DNA of 64,000 nucleotides from Saprospirales bacterium GYS_P2D (GTDB taxonomy: Bacteria > Bacteroidota > Bacteroidia > Chitinophagales > Saprospiraceae): contig WUUP01000001.1 of NCBI GenBank assembly GCA_009833045.1, positions 489,586-553,585 of the forward strand, written 5' to 3'. This document shows positions 9,453 to 18,504 of the stretch, one piece after another. Every line of letters starts with the position of its first letter. Position 1 is the stretch's first letter. The notes beneath the pieces were generated by a model, which did no database searches, had not been told where the DNA came from, and saw only the letters and a program-made list of their open reading frames with translations. A program made the translations under genes and the position numbers.

Positions 9453-11903
9453 ATGAAAAAAATATTACTGAGCATAGTCGTATTCTTATGCTTGATGAGT
9501 TTTAGAGGCATCAGCCAAGAATATTTCAAGCTCAAGACAAAACCACAAATACATCACTGTCCGGTCTCACATGAAGTAAGAGATCACTATGTGCCTGCTA
9601 AAAAGCGCACCCAAAAAAGTAAACCAGTAGACGTATTAGTAGGATACTCTGGTGAGATACCTAATGAAGCTAGAATCGCTTTTGAACAAGGAGCAGTACC
9701 CATGATCCAAAATATGATCAGTTCAGATGTGCCGCTGCGTATAATAGTAGTATGGGAGACTGATGACAATGACTATCTCGCTGCTGCTGGACCTACTGCT
9801 TTTTATGGAGGTGGAGCACTAACGCCAAAGCCAGGACGAGTATATCCTGTATCACTTATAGAAAAAATACTCCGCACTAATATCAATGGCGAAGATGCTG
9901 ATATTGGAGTTTTTGTGAATTCAAATGTGAACTGGAACTATGACTTTAGCTTGACTTCTATAGGATCTCAATATGATTTTGTATCGGTGATAGTCCATGA
10001 GATTTTCCATGGTCTCGGATTTACCACCAGCATGGGTCTGAATGAAGAAACAGGAGAAGGATTTTACAATGTATTCACGGATGGGAGTCATGATGTGTAT
10101 GCAGATTTTGTGAGATTGGGAGATGCTCCTCTCGAAACGGTAGAAGATGCAAGTACGGCAATGGGTCAGGCACTGACCAGTTCTAATCTTAACTTCGAAA
10201 GGATATCAGGAGAAACACATAAAATACATGCACCCTTCATCTATGATCCAGGATCCAGTCTGAGTCACCTGGATGAGCAGACATTCTCCAGTACAGAGTC
10301 ATCACTCATGACCCCATTCATCTCTCCTGGCAAGATAGAGCGTGGAGCAGGAGTAGCGCTCGAGATGATGTATGATATGGGCTGGGATATGACTTATATT
10401 AATCATGAGAGCATACCGGGCAAAGAAGACTTTACAGAAGATCATACACTTGAAATTGAAATAGAGTCAGACTCAGATTTTGACCCTTCTACTGTATTCA
10501 TGCATTATTCATTAGATACATTTCAGTCGGAGGTGGTCGTACCTATGACTTTTAATAGTCAGACGAATCGTTTTTCAGCGACACTCCCTGCTCCCAATGA
10601 TATAGCGTATTATCAATATTATTTTGAAGTGACTAATGCTCGAAATGTAAAGTTCACGAGTCCTGGAGAGGCTCCAGCACTTTTCACTTACACTTTCTTT
10701 TATGATATAGATAATATTGGACCATTCATCACGCATGATCCTCTCACCAGTATCAATAATGAAGAAACGGCTGTCGTCCTCGAAGCATTGATCACGGATG
10801 ATCTATTTGGGGTAGATACGGCTTTTGTAGAATGGACCATTAATGGCACCGTCCAATCCCCTGTGGGCATGATACCTCGTATCGGTTTTGACGGGACGCC
10901 ATTGGATAATGAGTTTACAGCGACTTTAGTGTTCCCAGATGGAGCACTCGATGCAGGTGATGTAGTCACTTATAAGATCTTAGCATTGGATGATAGTAAA
11001 AGTCAAAATCAAGGAAAATTCCCGATAAGGGGAGACGAATGGGAAGTAATCGTAGAGCAAGTAGCACAAGCTGTAGTGACCTATATGAACGACTTTGAGG
11101 TAGTATCTGAGGATTTTGCTGGTAATGGATTCAGCCAGATCATCAGCTCAGGGTTTCAAAACCGCTCTATGCAAACCACTCACCCGTACCCAGAAGCTGG
11201 AGCGAATAACTCTCTCAACCTCATCTATCAGCTCAATGTGCCTATACAAATCAGAGAAAATGACCCCCTCATAGAATTCAATGAGGTAGTGATCGTTGAG
11301 CCTGGTGAGCCTGGTACTACATTTGGAGTGGATGAGTTTTGGGACTACGTGATCGTTGAGGCTCAAAAGCTCGGAGACACAGAGTGGAAGCCCCTACTCG
11401 ATGGATATGACTCCAGTAGCGATCCAGCATGGCTCAATCGGTATAACTCTGCACCACTGACAGCGAGTAGCACTCTATATAGAGAGCGTGTCATAGACAT
11501 GACCGCTTCTGGAGATTTTGTACCAGGGGATAGAGTATTCATCAGGTTTAGACTCTTCTCAGATCCGGCAGTGAACGCTTGGGGATGGGGTGTTGATGAT
11601 CTATTCATCCAAGATGTGGGGTCAGCGGTAGAAGACTACATCCTCAGAGAAAACTTCACGGTGCTCCCTAATCCAGCGACTACAGAGATCAATGTAGTCA
11701 TGGAACTCGAGAGCAGCTCTGAGCGGCTCGATATCATCGTAGCAGATCCTCTGGGTAAACAGGTATACCGCAAGAGTATCAACAATGTGAATAGCCGTAT
11801 CAATGAAACCATTGATATCGCTGATCTACCATCAGGTGTCTACTTCGTCAATGCAATATTTGACGGAAAAGATCTAATCAGTAAGAAAATTATCAAGCAG
11901 TAA
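9453..11903 (+). CDS. Secreted zinc metalloprotease with T9SS sorting domain
   Basis: 816 residues. The signal peptide is about residues 1-21. The catalytic zinc motif HEIFHGLGF is at 182-190, giving two His ligands and the catalytic Glu; the third ligand is not obvious. The central part has beta-rich segments with the character of fibronectin-type or jelly-roll modules (residues 340-720). The last 80 residues, starting NFTVLPNPATTEINVV and ending with LPSGVYFVNAIFDGK and KKIIKQ, are a type A T9SS sorting domain, so the protein should be exported across the outer membrane and anchored or released. It is transcribed alone, between the SusC promoter region and a strong terminator. It may supply peptides to the neighbouring SusC/SusD system, but that is only positional. 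Confidence 0.88.
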   Translation: MKKILLSIVVFLCLMSFRGISQEYFKLKTKPQIHHCPVSHEVRDHYVPAKKRTQKSKPVDVLVGYSGEIPNEARIAFEQGAVPMIQNMISSDVPLRIIVVWETDDNDYLAAAGPTAFYGGGALTPKPGRVYPVSLIEKILRTNINGEDADIGVFVNSNVNWNYDFSLTSIGSQYDFVSVIVHEIFHGLGFTTSMGLNEETGEGFYNVFTDGSHDVYADFVRLGDAPLETVEDASTAMGQALTSSNLNFERISGETHKIHAPFIYDPGSSLSHLDEQTFSSTESSLMTPFISPGKIERGAGVALEMMYDMGWDMTYINHESIPGKEDFTEDHTLEIEIESDSDFDPSTVFMHYSLDTFQSEVVVPMTFNSQTNRFSATLPAPNDIAYYQYYFEVTNARNVKFTSPGEAPALFTYTFFYDIDNIGPFITHDPLTSINNEETAVVLEALITDDLFGVDTAFVEWTINGTVQSPVGMIPRIGFDGTPLDNEFTATLVFPDGALDAGDVVTYKILALDDSKSQNQGKFPIRGDEWEVIVEQVAQAVVTYMNDFEVVSEDFAGNGFSQIISSGFQNRSMQTTHPYPEAGANNSLNLIYQLNVPIQIRENDPLIEFNEVVIVEPGEPGTTFGVDEFWDYVIVEAQKLGDTEWKPLLDGYDSSSDPAWLNRYNSAPLTASSTLYRERVIDMTASGDFVPGDRVFIRFRLFSDPAVNAWGWGVDDLFIQDVGSAVEDYILRENFTVLPNPATTEINVVMELESSSERLDIIVADPLGKQVYRKSINNVNSRINETIDIADLPSGVYFVNAIFDGKDLISKKIIKQ

Positions 11904-11922
11904 GACTGCGATTAGCAATACG

Positions 11923-11960
11923 AAAAAAGGAGAATGCGATTAGTGGCATTCTCCTTTTTT
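11923..11960. terminator. Bidirectional rho-independent terminator
   Basis: A 15-bp perfect inverted repeat (AAAAAAGGAGAATGC at 11923-11937, GCATTCTCCTTTTTT at 11946-11960) has an eight-base loop. It carries an A tract on one side and a T tract on the other, so it can stop transcription from both the protease gene on the left and the minus-strand pdxJ on the right. Confidence 0.95.
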
Positions 11961-11982
11961 GCTTTCTATATGTCTCGTCCTC

Positions 11983-12696
11983 TTACATCAAGCATTTCTT
12001 ATACATACCGATGGTATTTTGGATGCCATAGTAGAGCGCATCAGTGACTAAAGCGTGCCCTATTGATACTTCTTTCAGATTGTATATTTCGCTACTGTAG
12101 TAGTTGAGATTATCAAGATTGAGATCATGACCTGCATTCAGACCTATGCCGATATCTGATGCTACTCGGGCCGCCGATTTATGGGGTGCGATAGCCCTCT
12201 CTTTATCCTCATGATAGGCCTTTGCATAGTCTCCTGTATAAAACTCCACTCTATCAGCTCCTGTTTCTTTCGCCCCCTCGACCATATGCTCCACAGCATC
12301 TAAAAACAGAGATACTCGCACCCCGCTCTCCTGTAGACGCTGAGTCACATCGATCAAAAACGCCCGATGCTCTATCGTATCCCAGCCCTCGCTACTCGTC
12401 AGGACACCTGGAGGATCTGGCACAAGTGTACACTGATGTGGCTGCACACTACAGACATGGTCCAAGAAATGCTCCGATGGATATCCCTCAATATTAAACT
12501 CTGTAGTCACCACCTCCTTCAGTACAGGTAGGTCAGCATATCGGATATGTCTCTCATCAGGACGTGGATGGACGGTGATACCCTCAGCGCCATATCGCTC
12601 GCAGTCTATAGCAAATTGCCTCAGATTAGGCAGATTACCTCCTCTACTATTACGGATCAGGGCTACCTTATTGATATTTACACTTAGTCTTGTCAT
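11983..12696 (-). CDS. pdxJ: Pyridoxine 5'-phosphate synthase
   Basis: 237 residues, close to the usual length of about 240. PdxJ condenses 1-deoxyxylulose 5-phosphate with 3-amino-2-oxopropyl phosphate to make pyridoxine 5'-phosphate, the last ring-forming step of the DXP-dependent vitamin B6 pathway. Visible signatures are the N-terminal LSVNINKVALIRNSRGG, the barrel motif EGITVHPRPDERHI and GLNAGHDLN near the C-terminus. The gene is monocistronic, facing the CPBP protease gene, with a TACTTTTG box 18 bases ahead of the ATG. The start at 12696 matches the family N-terminus. Confidence 0.96.
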   Translation of the reverse strand: MTRLSVNINKVALIRNSRGGNLPNLRQFAIDCERYGAEGITVHPRPDERHIRYADLPVLKEVVTTEFNIEGYPSEHFLDHVCSVQPHQCTLVPDPPGVLTSSEGWDTIEHRAFLIDVTQRLQESGVRVSLFLDAVEHMVEGAKETGADRVEFYTGDYAKAYHEDKERAIAPHKSAARVASDIGIGLNAGHDLNLDNLNYYSSEIYNLKEVSIGHALVTDALYYGIQNTIGMYKKCLM

Positions 12697-12714
12697 ATGA
12701 TGGTTATATCTTTA

Positions 12715-12722
12715 CAAAAGTA
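12715..12722 (-). promoter_or_regulatory. Putative -7 box of pdxJ
   Basis: TACTTTTG matches the TAnnTTTG consensus and would give a leader of about 10-15 bases before the pdxJ ATG. The best -33 candidate is a TTG about 24 bases upstream, slightly far, so the call is moderate. Confidence 0.45.
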
Positions 12723-12779
12723 AACTATCGAATTATCGAAAAACTACAACAAGTAGAATAAGTTTACGTAACAGTAGAA

Positions 12780-13667
12780 ATGACCAAAAGCTCATCGACA
12801 TACTCTTCTCTCCTCATCTTAGCATTCATCATGCTCAGCTTAGGCATGGTGGGTAATCTGCTATCCGAAGGACTCCTCCAGCTCAATGATCTATCTCTAA
12901 AGTCCCTAATCGATAGCGACGAGAGCTTTAGTCGATCTCAGCGCATATGGTATCGGCTGGCACTCATGATTAATCATTTCACGATGTTTTTAGCGGCAGG
13001 ATTAATCTTTGGGTATATATTTTATAGAGGTAGATTCTCTGAGTATCTCACGCTGCATCGAGAGCCACAGCTACTGAGCATAGGACTATGGGGAGCGGTT
13101 ATGATGTTTTCATATCCTCTCATCGGATGGCTATCACAGATCAATGGCATGATCCCACTACCTGACTGGGCGCTAAGTGGTCAGGAGAGCAGCTTTAAGA
13201 TACTCACTACTGTCTTACAGATGGATAGCTGGAGCGAATTTCTTATGTGTTTGATATTAGTAGGATTATTACCAGCTTTAGGCGAGGAGATCATCTTCAG
13301 AGGCATAGTCCAAAAAACTCTTGTCAAAGAACTCGCAAATCCTCACATTGCTATCCTGATCAGCTCATTTCTCTTTGGTCTGACACACATGCAGCTGGAG
13401 CGGTTGATACCCCTGACCGTGTTAGGAGCTTTCTTAGGATACTCATATCACTACACTGGTCGACTGATCGTCCCGATCCTACTTCATTTGATTAATAATT
13501 CACTGCAAGTGATCAGCCTATACATCATCGGTGGAGTAGATGTGGAGCAGCTATCAGACATACCTGAGGTCAGCTACGAGATACTTGGGCCTACATTATT
13601 GATTACTTTTGGGGCTTTTTATATGGCTCGACGCCACTCAATAGAGACCTATGAACTCAGATCTTAG
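12780..13667 (+). CDS. CPBP-family intramembrane metalloprotease
   Basis: 295 residues with about seven or eight hydrophobic segments. The family signatures are all present: EE at 169-170 with R174 (GEEIIFRG), the His of FGLTHMQ at 203, and HLINN at 236-240. These residues bind metal and form the active site within the membrane in the Rce1/CAAX-protease superfamily. Bacterial members process membrane or peptide substrates that cannot be named from sequence. The 3' end overlaps cdsA by 17 bases, so the two are probably translated from one message. Confidence 0.88.
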   Translation: MTKSSSTYSSLLILAFIMLSLGMVGNLLSEGLLQLNDLSLKSLIDSDESFSRSQRIWYRLALMINHFTMFLAAGLIFGYIFYRGRFSEYLTLHREPQLLSIGLWGAVMMFSYPLIGWLSQINGMIPLPDWALSGQESSFKILTTVLQMDSWSEFLMCLILVGLLPALGEEIIFRGIVQKTLVKELANPHIAILISSFLFGLTHMQLERLIPLTVLGAFLGYSYHYTGRLIVPILLHLINNSLQVISLYIIGGVDVEQLSDIPEVSYEILGPTLLITFGAFYMARRHSIETYELRS

Positions 13668-14451
13668 TAGTCGTATCCTCCCAGCAGTCCTGTATGTATT
13701 GAGTATAGTGGGCTGCACCTTATTTGGTTCGGGATTAGCGATTATCTTAATGCAGATCTTCTTCGTACTCTGTCTATATGAATATGTCAAAAACAGTAGC
13801 CAACCCAAGCTCGATAGCATTAGCCTTTTGGCAAATATCGCAGTAGCAGGACTCATGATCAATTTACTCACTATTCAGTCCTATTGGGTGATGATATTGA
13901 CAGCCGTATCTACTGTTTTTCTACTGAATGGTGGATATCTTATCACTACAGCTAAGTCTGTATTCAATACTGGAAATCTCCTACTCCGTAGCACTGGCTA
14001 TATCACAGTGGCATTTGCGAGCACCTCATATCTCTTACTCAGTGCAGATCACTATCACTTGACACTATTAGGGACATTCATACTGCTATGGCTCAATGAT
14101 GCTGGCGCTTACTTCGTCGGACGTGCAGTGGGCAAGAGAAAGATCCTCCCCAAAGTATCCCCTGGGAAGAGCTGGGAAGGCTGGATCGGAGGTGTGATCA
14201 TAGCTGGACTCTCTGGACTATTGATACACTACTTCATGCCTCACTTAGCGCTCATAGACTGGATGACGATAGGTGTATTAGTAGCCATATTCGGATTAGT
14301 CGGTGATCTCGTAGAGTCTTCGTGGAAACGCAGCCTCGGACTCAAAGACAGTGGACACCTACTCGGTGGACATGGGGGATTCTTAGATCGCTTAGATAGC
14401 TTTATTTATAGCATTCCATTTGTCAATCTCTATCTCCTTCTGACCTTATAA
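13651..14451 (+). CDS. cdsA: Phosphatidate cytidylyltransferase (CDP-diglyceride synthase)
   Basis: 266 residues, multi-spanning. CdsA makes CDP-diacylglycerol from phosphatidic acid and CTP, the branch point for all phospholipids, in the inner membrane. The C-terminal signature is complete: the segment from SSWKRSLGLKDSG through LLGGHGGFLDRLDS contains the conserved S-x-x-K-R, K-D and G-H-G-G-x-x-D-R-x-D residues. The ATG lies inside the end of the CPBP protease gene (17-base overlap), implying translational coupling. It ends nine bases before the converging hemH stop, with no terminator hairpin between them. Confidence 0.95.
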   Translation: MNSDLSSRILPAVLYVLSIVGCTLFGSGLAIILMQIFFVLCLYEYVKNSSQPKLDSISLLANIAVAGLMINLLTIQSYWVMILTAVSTVFLLNGGYLITTAKSVFNTGNLLLRSTGYITVAFASTSYLLLSADHYHLTLLGTFILLWLNDAGAYFVGRAVGKRKILPKVSPGKSWEGWIGGVIIAGLSGLLIHYFMPHLALIDWMTIGVLVAIFGLVGDLVESSWKRSLGLKDSGHLLGGHGGFLDRLDSFIYSIPFVNLYLLLTL

Positions 14452-14460
14452 AACCTTGGC

Positions 14461-15468
14461 CTAAGCCACCATCTCAGCGATAGCCTTCATCCAGCGTGGA
14501 TCATCATTGAGACTCTCTACGAGATGTAGCTTTTCACCACCTCCCTCGACGAACTCCTCCATGTACTCCACTCCTATCTCGATAGTCGTCTCCAGACAGT
14601 CTGCTACGAATGCCGGACTAAAGACTAATAAATTCTTATTCCCCTTCTCCAGATTTTCTTCGATGACCTTATCAGTGTAGGGCTGTATCCACTCCTCTGG
14701 ACCAAATCTGGACTGATAGCTCACGGTCATCTTATCTCTCGGGAGACCGAGCTCATCCGCTATCAGATAGGCACTCTGATGACACTGTGCTGAGTAGCAA
14801 AACTGATTAGCTAGGACGATAGTCTGACAGCATACGCCATCACATTTACAGTAGTTATTCTCCTTCTTCAGATAGCGCTTTGGCACGCCGTGAAAAGAAA
14901 ATATATAGTGATCGTAGTCCTCGAGAGCGTACTGCCGTGCCTTCTCAGCATAGAGCTTTATCACAGCTGGATTATCATAGTAAGAATTAATAAATCGCAT
15001 CGATGGGATTTGCTCTTTCTTCTTCATGATATCCATCACCTCTTCGAATACAGATCCCGTAGTCGCAGAGGCATACTGAGGAAACAATGGGAATACTACG
15101 ATCTCCGATACGTGAGACTCCCTGAGACGATCTATTGCGGACTCTATAGATGGATTTTGATATCTCATAGCGAGCTCCACGTGATATTCATCTCCGAGTA
15201 TTTCTTGGACACCATCGGCTATCCTTTGTCCATATACTTTGAGAGGTGATCCCTCGTCGATCCATAATTCTTCATAGAGCTTAGAGACTTTACGAGATCG
15301 GATAGGTACTACGATTCCTTTAAACAGCATATTCCTGAATAGCCAAGGGATGTCGATCACTCTACGATCTGTCAAAAACTGATTGAGATAGCGCCTGAGG
15401 CCATTCCAAGTGGGTTCGTCGGGTGTGCCAAGATTGACTAATAGGATACCTTTCTTCTGTAATGCCAT
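14461..15468 (-). CDS. hemH: Ferrochelatase
   Basis: 335 residues from the ATG at 15468 (MALQKKGILLVNLGTPDEP), which matches the family start. A longer in-frame start at 15558 would add 30 unrelated residues. HemH inserts Fe2+ into protoporphyrin IX (or coproporphyrin III in other lineages), the last step of haem synthesis. Catalytic H193 lies in FSFHGVPKRYL and E293 in CLETTIEIGVE. An unusual Cys cluster follows the His: C207, C209, C213, C214, then C224 and C229. Some ferrochelatases carry a [2Fe-2S] cluster, but usually with different Cys positions, so I only note it. The gene is divergent from surE. Confidence 0.95.
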   Translation of the reverse strand: MALQKKGILLVNLGTPDEPTWNGLRRYLNQFLTDRRVIDIPWLFRNMLFKGIVVPIRSRKVSKLYEELWIDEGSPLKVYGQRIADGVQEILGDEYHVELAMRYQNPSIESAIDRLRESHVSEIVVFPLFPQYASATTGSVFEEVMDIMKKKEQIPSMRFINSYYDNPAVIKLYAEKARQYALEDYDHYIFSFHGVPKRYLKKENNYCKCDGVCCQTIVLANQFCYSAQCHQSAYLIADELGLPRDKMTVSYQSRFGPEEWIQPYTDKVIEENLEKGNKNLLVFSPAFVADCLETTIEIGVEYMEEFVEGGGEKLHLVESLNDDPRWMKAIAEMVA

Positions 15469-15545
15469 TATATTATTTCTCTGTAAAGAATAACCTCGAG
15501 GGCTATTAGTTGTTTGACAAAGGAAGTAAAAGAACATTGAAATAG

Positions 15546-15553
15546 TATTTTTG
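15546..15553 (+). promoter_or_regulatory. Putative -7 box for surE-lpxB operon
   Basis: TATTTTTG matches TAnnTTTG, 22 bases ahead of the surE ATG. No TTTG is present at the expected -33 distance; the nearest is 29 bases upstream. Confidence 0.4.
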
Positions 15554-15575
15554 ATCATATAAAAAATAGATCCAT

Positions 15576-16367
15576 ATGAAGCCTTTGATATTAGTGACTA
15601 ATGATGATGGGATGTTTGCTCCAGGCATCAAGGCCCTCGTAGAGGTAGCCAGAGAGCTCGGAGAGGTCGTAGTAGTAGCGCCAAACTCTCCTCAGTCTGG
15701 CCAAGGACACGCTATCACACTCACAGAGCCGATCCGTCTTAATGAGGTAGATGTATTTGATGATATAGTGGCCTATGAGTGCTCAGGGACCCCTGTAGAC
15801 TGTGTAAAGCTGGCTAAACATGTAGTACTCAAAGATCGCAACGTCGACCTCTGTGTCTCAGGGATCAATCATGGATCTAATGCCTCTATCAATATCATCT
15901 ACTCTGGTACCATGTCAGCTGCGATGGAGGCGAGCATCGAGGGCATCAAGTCGATAGGCTTTTCTTATCTGGACTATTCATTTGAGGCAGACTTTGAAGG
16001 AGCTAAGCACTACGCCCGTAAAATCATGAAGTATGCACTGGACAATCAATTTGGCGATAGCAAACTGCTGAATGTCAATATCCCTGTCCTCCCAAAAGAG
16101 GAGATCAAAGGCATAAAAATCTGCCGCCAAGCTGAGGGTACATGGCGTGAAGAGTTCGTCGAGTCGAAGGACCCGAGGGGGCAAAAATACTACTGGCTCA
16201 CAGGTTCATTTGGCGTAGAGACGCAGGAGCCAGATACCGACATTTGGGCGCTGGACAATGGATATGTATCTGTAGTGCCTTCTGGTCATGATTTGACCTT
16301 TCACAGCGCCATTGATCCACTAAAAGATATGGAATCCTTCGTAAATTCACCGAATGGACATCTTTGA
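15576..16367 (+). CDS. surE: 5'/3'-nucleotidase SurE
   Basis: 263 residues. SurE is a metal-dependent survival phosphatase that removes phosphate from nucleoside 5'- and 3'-monophosphates. The N-terminal LVTNDDGMFAPGI contains the metal-binding Asp pair (residues 10-11), APNSPQSGQGHAIT is the second family motif, and VSGINHGSNAS and YSGTMSAAMEA complete the active site. It is first in an operon with a small membrane protein (14-base overlap) and lpxB, and divergent from hemH. Confidence 0.96.
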   Translation: MKPLILVTNDDGMFAPGIKALVEVARELGEVVVVAPNSPQSGQGHAITLTEPIRLNEVDVFDDIVAYECSGTPVDCVKLAKHVVLKDRNVDLCVSGINHGSNASINIIYSGTMSAAMEASIEGIKSIGFSYLDYSFEADFEGAKHYARKIMKYALDNQFGDSKLLNVNIPVLPKEEIKGIKICRQAEGTWREEFVESKDPRGQKYYWLTGSFGVETQEPDTDIWALDNGYVSVVPSGHDLTFHSAIDPLKDMESFVNSPNGHL

Positions 16368-16665
16368 TCGCAATAATCTTCCTCTGGGCCTCGGTATCGG
16401 TGTACTCTCACCTGTGATTGGCTACTTATTAGTCTACGGTATATTTGCGCTGATGGTGAGCGCAGGCATGATGGATCCTGCTGGCAGCGCAGGAGGAAAG
16501 CGTCTCCGGACCATATTCATCATCGCTATTTGTACGAATGTATTTTGGGTGAGAAAATTTAATCAGCCTCATACAGCTAAGACCTTGCGTGGCATCGTAC
16601 TCGCCACCATGGGATATAGCATCGTATGGTTTGTCAAGTACTACCAAGAACTCTATGCGGAGTAG
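16354..16665 (+). CDS. Small membrane protein of unknown function between surE and lpxB
   Basis: 103 residues with three hydrophobic segments, near residues 12-38, 50-65 and 80-95. Only the second and third contain clear loops (GGKRLRT, NQPHTAKTLRG). The gene starts 14 bases inside surE and its stop is directly followed by the lpxB ATG, so it is tightly coupled to both. I recognise no enzymatic motif. Its place just before lpxB suggests a membrane function near lipid A synthesis, but that is inference from position alone. Confidence 0.75.
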   Translation: MDIFDRNNLPLGLGIGVLSPVIGYLLVYGIFALMVSAGMMDPAGSAGGKRLRTIFIIAICTNVFWVRKFNQPHTAKTLRGIVLATMGYSIVWFVKYYQELYAE

Positions 16666-17757
16666 ATGAAATATTTCTTCGTGACCGGAGAGTATTCTGG
16701 GGACCTAATAGCTGCCTCCGTGATCAGAGAGCTCTATCATGCTGACCCTCGAGCTCAGATCGCAGCATGGGGCGGTGATCAAATGAAAAAGACAGCGTGT
16801 CAGATCTACAGAGATCAAAGCGGTATGCAGGTCATGGGATATAGCGGTATCATTCGACAGCTTTTTGCATTTAGACAGCTCATCAAGGATTGTAAGCGAG
16901 ACATTACCCATTTTAGCCCTGACGTGGTCATATTAGTGGACTATGGAGGATTTAATATGCGCCTATTATCCTGGCTAAAAAAGCAAGGCACCAAAGTGGC
17001 CTACCTATCTCCTCCTAAGACCTGGGCGTCACGATCGAGTAGGAATAAAGCACTAAGATCCTACAGTGATCTTCTGATTCCCCTCTTCGCTTTTGAGCAG
17101 CGATATTTTGAGGGGGAGGGACTTTCGTCGAAATATTGGGGACACCCACTACAACCGAAAAAGACTGCAAATCCATCTCTAAAACCAATCATAGGCACCA
17201 TCATCGTGGCTCCGGGTAGCCGAATGCAAGAGATCCATCATATCCTACCGACCATCATCGAAACAGCCAGATCCATAAAGACCCCATACAAATGGATCAT
17301 CAGCATAGCTCCTAATCTCGATAAAGACCTCATTACGTCTACGTATCCTCTGCCCACATCTACCACTATAGAGTACAGCACATCTCCACTGACGGAACTC
17401 TATGAGCAGGGCGATCTATCCATCATCACCTCTGGGACCGCCTCTATACAGGCAGCATGGGCAGGTATCCCACAGATCGTCGTCTATCGCACCTCTCAGA
17501 TAAACTACTTGATAGCCAAATCCATCATCAAAGTAAAATATCTATCCTTAGTCAATCTCGAAATGAATAAGGATATAGTCCCTGAATTAATCCAACAAAA
17601 AATGACGGTAACCCATTTGACTAATGCTATAGAGAAGCTGTCACCTATGGAAGCCCGTCAAAAATCACTTTCGCAGTATTTAAACCTACAGAATTTAACA
17701 TTTTCAAACTATTCTTCTTTCAATATCGCCAAAACAATATTTGATCTCTCCATGTAG
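16666..17757 (+). CDS. lpxB: Lipid-A-disaccharide synthase
   Basis: 363 residues. LpxB joins UDP-2,3-diacylglucosamine and lipid X to form the lipid A disaccharide at the inner membrane. Signatures are the N-terminal FVTGEYSGDLIAASVIREL, MQVMGYSGIIRQL, DVVILVDYGGFNMRL, LSPPKTWASRSSR and IITSGTASIQAAWAGIPQIVVYRTS. The start immediately follows the stop of the small membrane protein gene. After its TAG stop the same reading frame stays open into the metalloprotease gene at 17827 (see finding). Confidence 0.95.
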   Translation: MKYFFVTGEYSGDLIAASVIRELYHADPRAQIAAWGGDQMKKTACQIYRDQSGMQVMGYSGIIRQLFAFRQLIKDCKRDITHFSPDVVILVDYGGFNMRLLSWLKKQGTKVAYLSPPKTWASRSSRNKALRSYSDLLIPLFAFEQRYFEGEGLSSKYWGHPLQPKKTANPSLKPIIGTIIVAPGSRMQEIHHILPTIIETARSIKTPYKWIISIAPNLDKDLITSTYPLPTSTTIEYSTSPLTELYEQGDLSIITSGTASIQAAWAGIPQIVVYRTSQINYLIAKSIIKVKYLSLVNLEMNKDIVPELIQQKMTVTHLTNAIEKLSPMEARQKSLSQYLNLQNLTFSNYSSFNIAKTIFDLSM

Positions 17758-17826
17758 TTAATAGTACAAAATTACTGCAAGCTGAGATACTTCCTATTCA
17801 TATCACTCTGCTGTACATTCTTATGG

Positions 17827-18504
17827 ATGTCACACAGCACTCCAGATAGAGGAGAAGGAGTCCCCGTATTCAGGGTCAACTTCTATCTGATGGGAATGTC
17901 GGAGGTCGATGAGTCTGTCACTCTCCAGATCGGAGACAACATGGAATATCTCAATGAAGAATTTGAAGGACGCATCAAATTCAAGCTCCACCGGATCTAT
18001 ATGGATGAAAATCATGCCTATATGCCCGACCTACATCAAGCTGTCATCATGAAAAATGGGCGACTCGTCGATGATATCATCAGCGATATCGAGCGAGCTG
18101 GTGCTATCAATGTTTATTTATTTGAGACTTACAGCGAGCAGCCTGAGGTAGCATTATTAGGCTTCACTCCTGTCCTGACGGGCCATCATCAAAGCTACGA
18201 GTACAATTCGCCACGCTTTGACCGAGTATACATCGCCTATCCTGGGCTGGCAGATCGCTCTACATTAGTACATGAGATGGGCCATTTTTTAGGCCTGAGC
18301 CATCCGTGGGACATGAATAGTCTGGACGTGCAGCTCATGGGACTGCAGCAAGACAGTGTCCAGCGGATCAATCATATGACTTACAATCCTGAAGTATCTT
18401 CATTCACAGATGAGCAGCTCAGCAGAATGCATCATTTTGCTATGGAATTCAGAAAATATCTACTCAGCCATGTCGAATATAAGGCGGAATACCAGCCCAA
18501 TTAG
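17827..18504 (+). CDS. Metzincin-type zinc metalloprotease, pappalysin-like (M43)
   Basis: 225 residues from the first ATG. The motif HEMGHFLGLSHPW contains the three zinc ligands of the HExxHxxGxxH metzincin type, and HMTYNPEVSSFTDEQLSRM is a Met-turn followed by the sequence typical of pappalysin-like M43 enzymes. The ATG start lacks a signal peptide. However, the same frame is open upstream and encodes RYFLFISLCCTFLWMSHS directly after a CTG codon at 17782, a convincing signal peptide without an ATG. The true start may therefore be CTG 17782 (or ATA 17761), giving a secreted protein. The stop overlaps that of the converging topA. Confidence 0.78.
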   Translation: MSHSTPDRGEGVPVFRVNFYLMGMSEVDESVTLQIGDNMEYLNEEFEGRIKFKLHRIYMDENHAYMPDLHQAVIMKNGRLVDDIISDIERAGAINVYLFETYSEQPEVALLGFTPVLTGHHQSYEYNSPRFDRVYIAYPGLADRSTLVHEMGHFLGLSHPWDMNSLDVQLMGLQQDSVQRINHMTYNPEVSSFTDEQLSRMHHFAMEFRKYLLSHVEYKAEYQPN

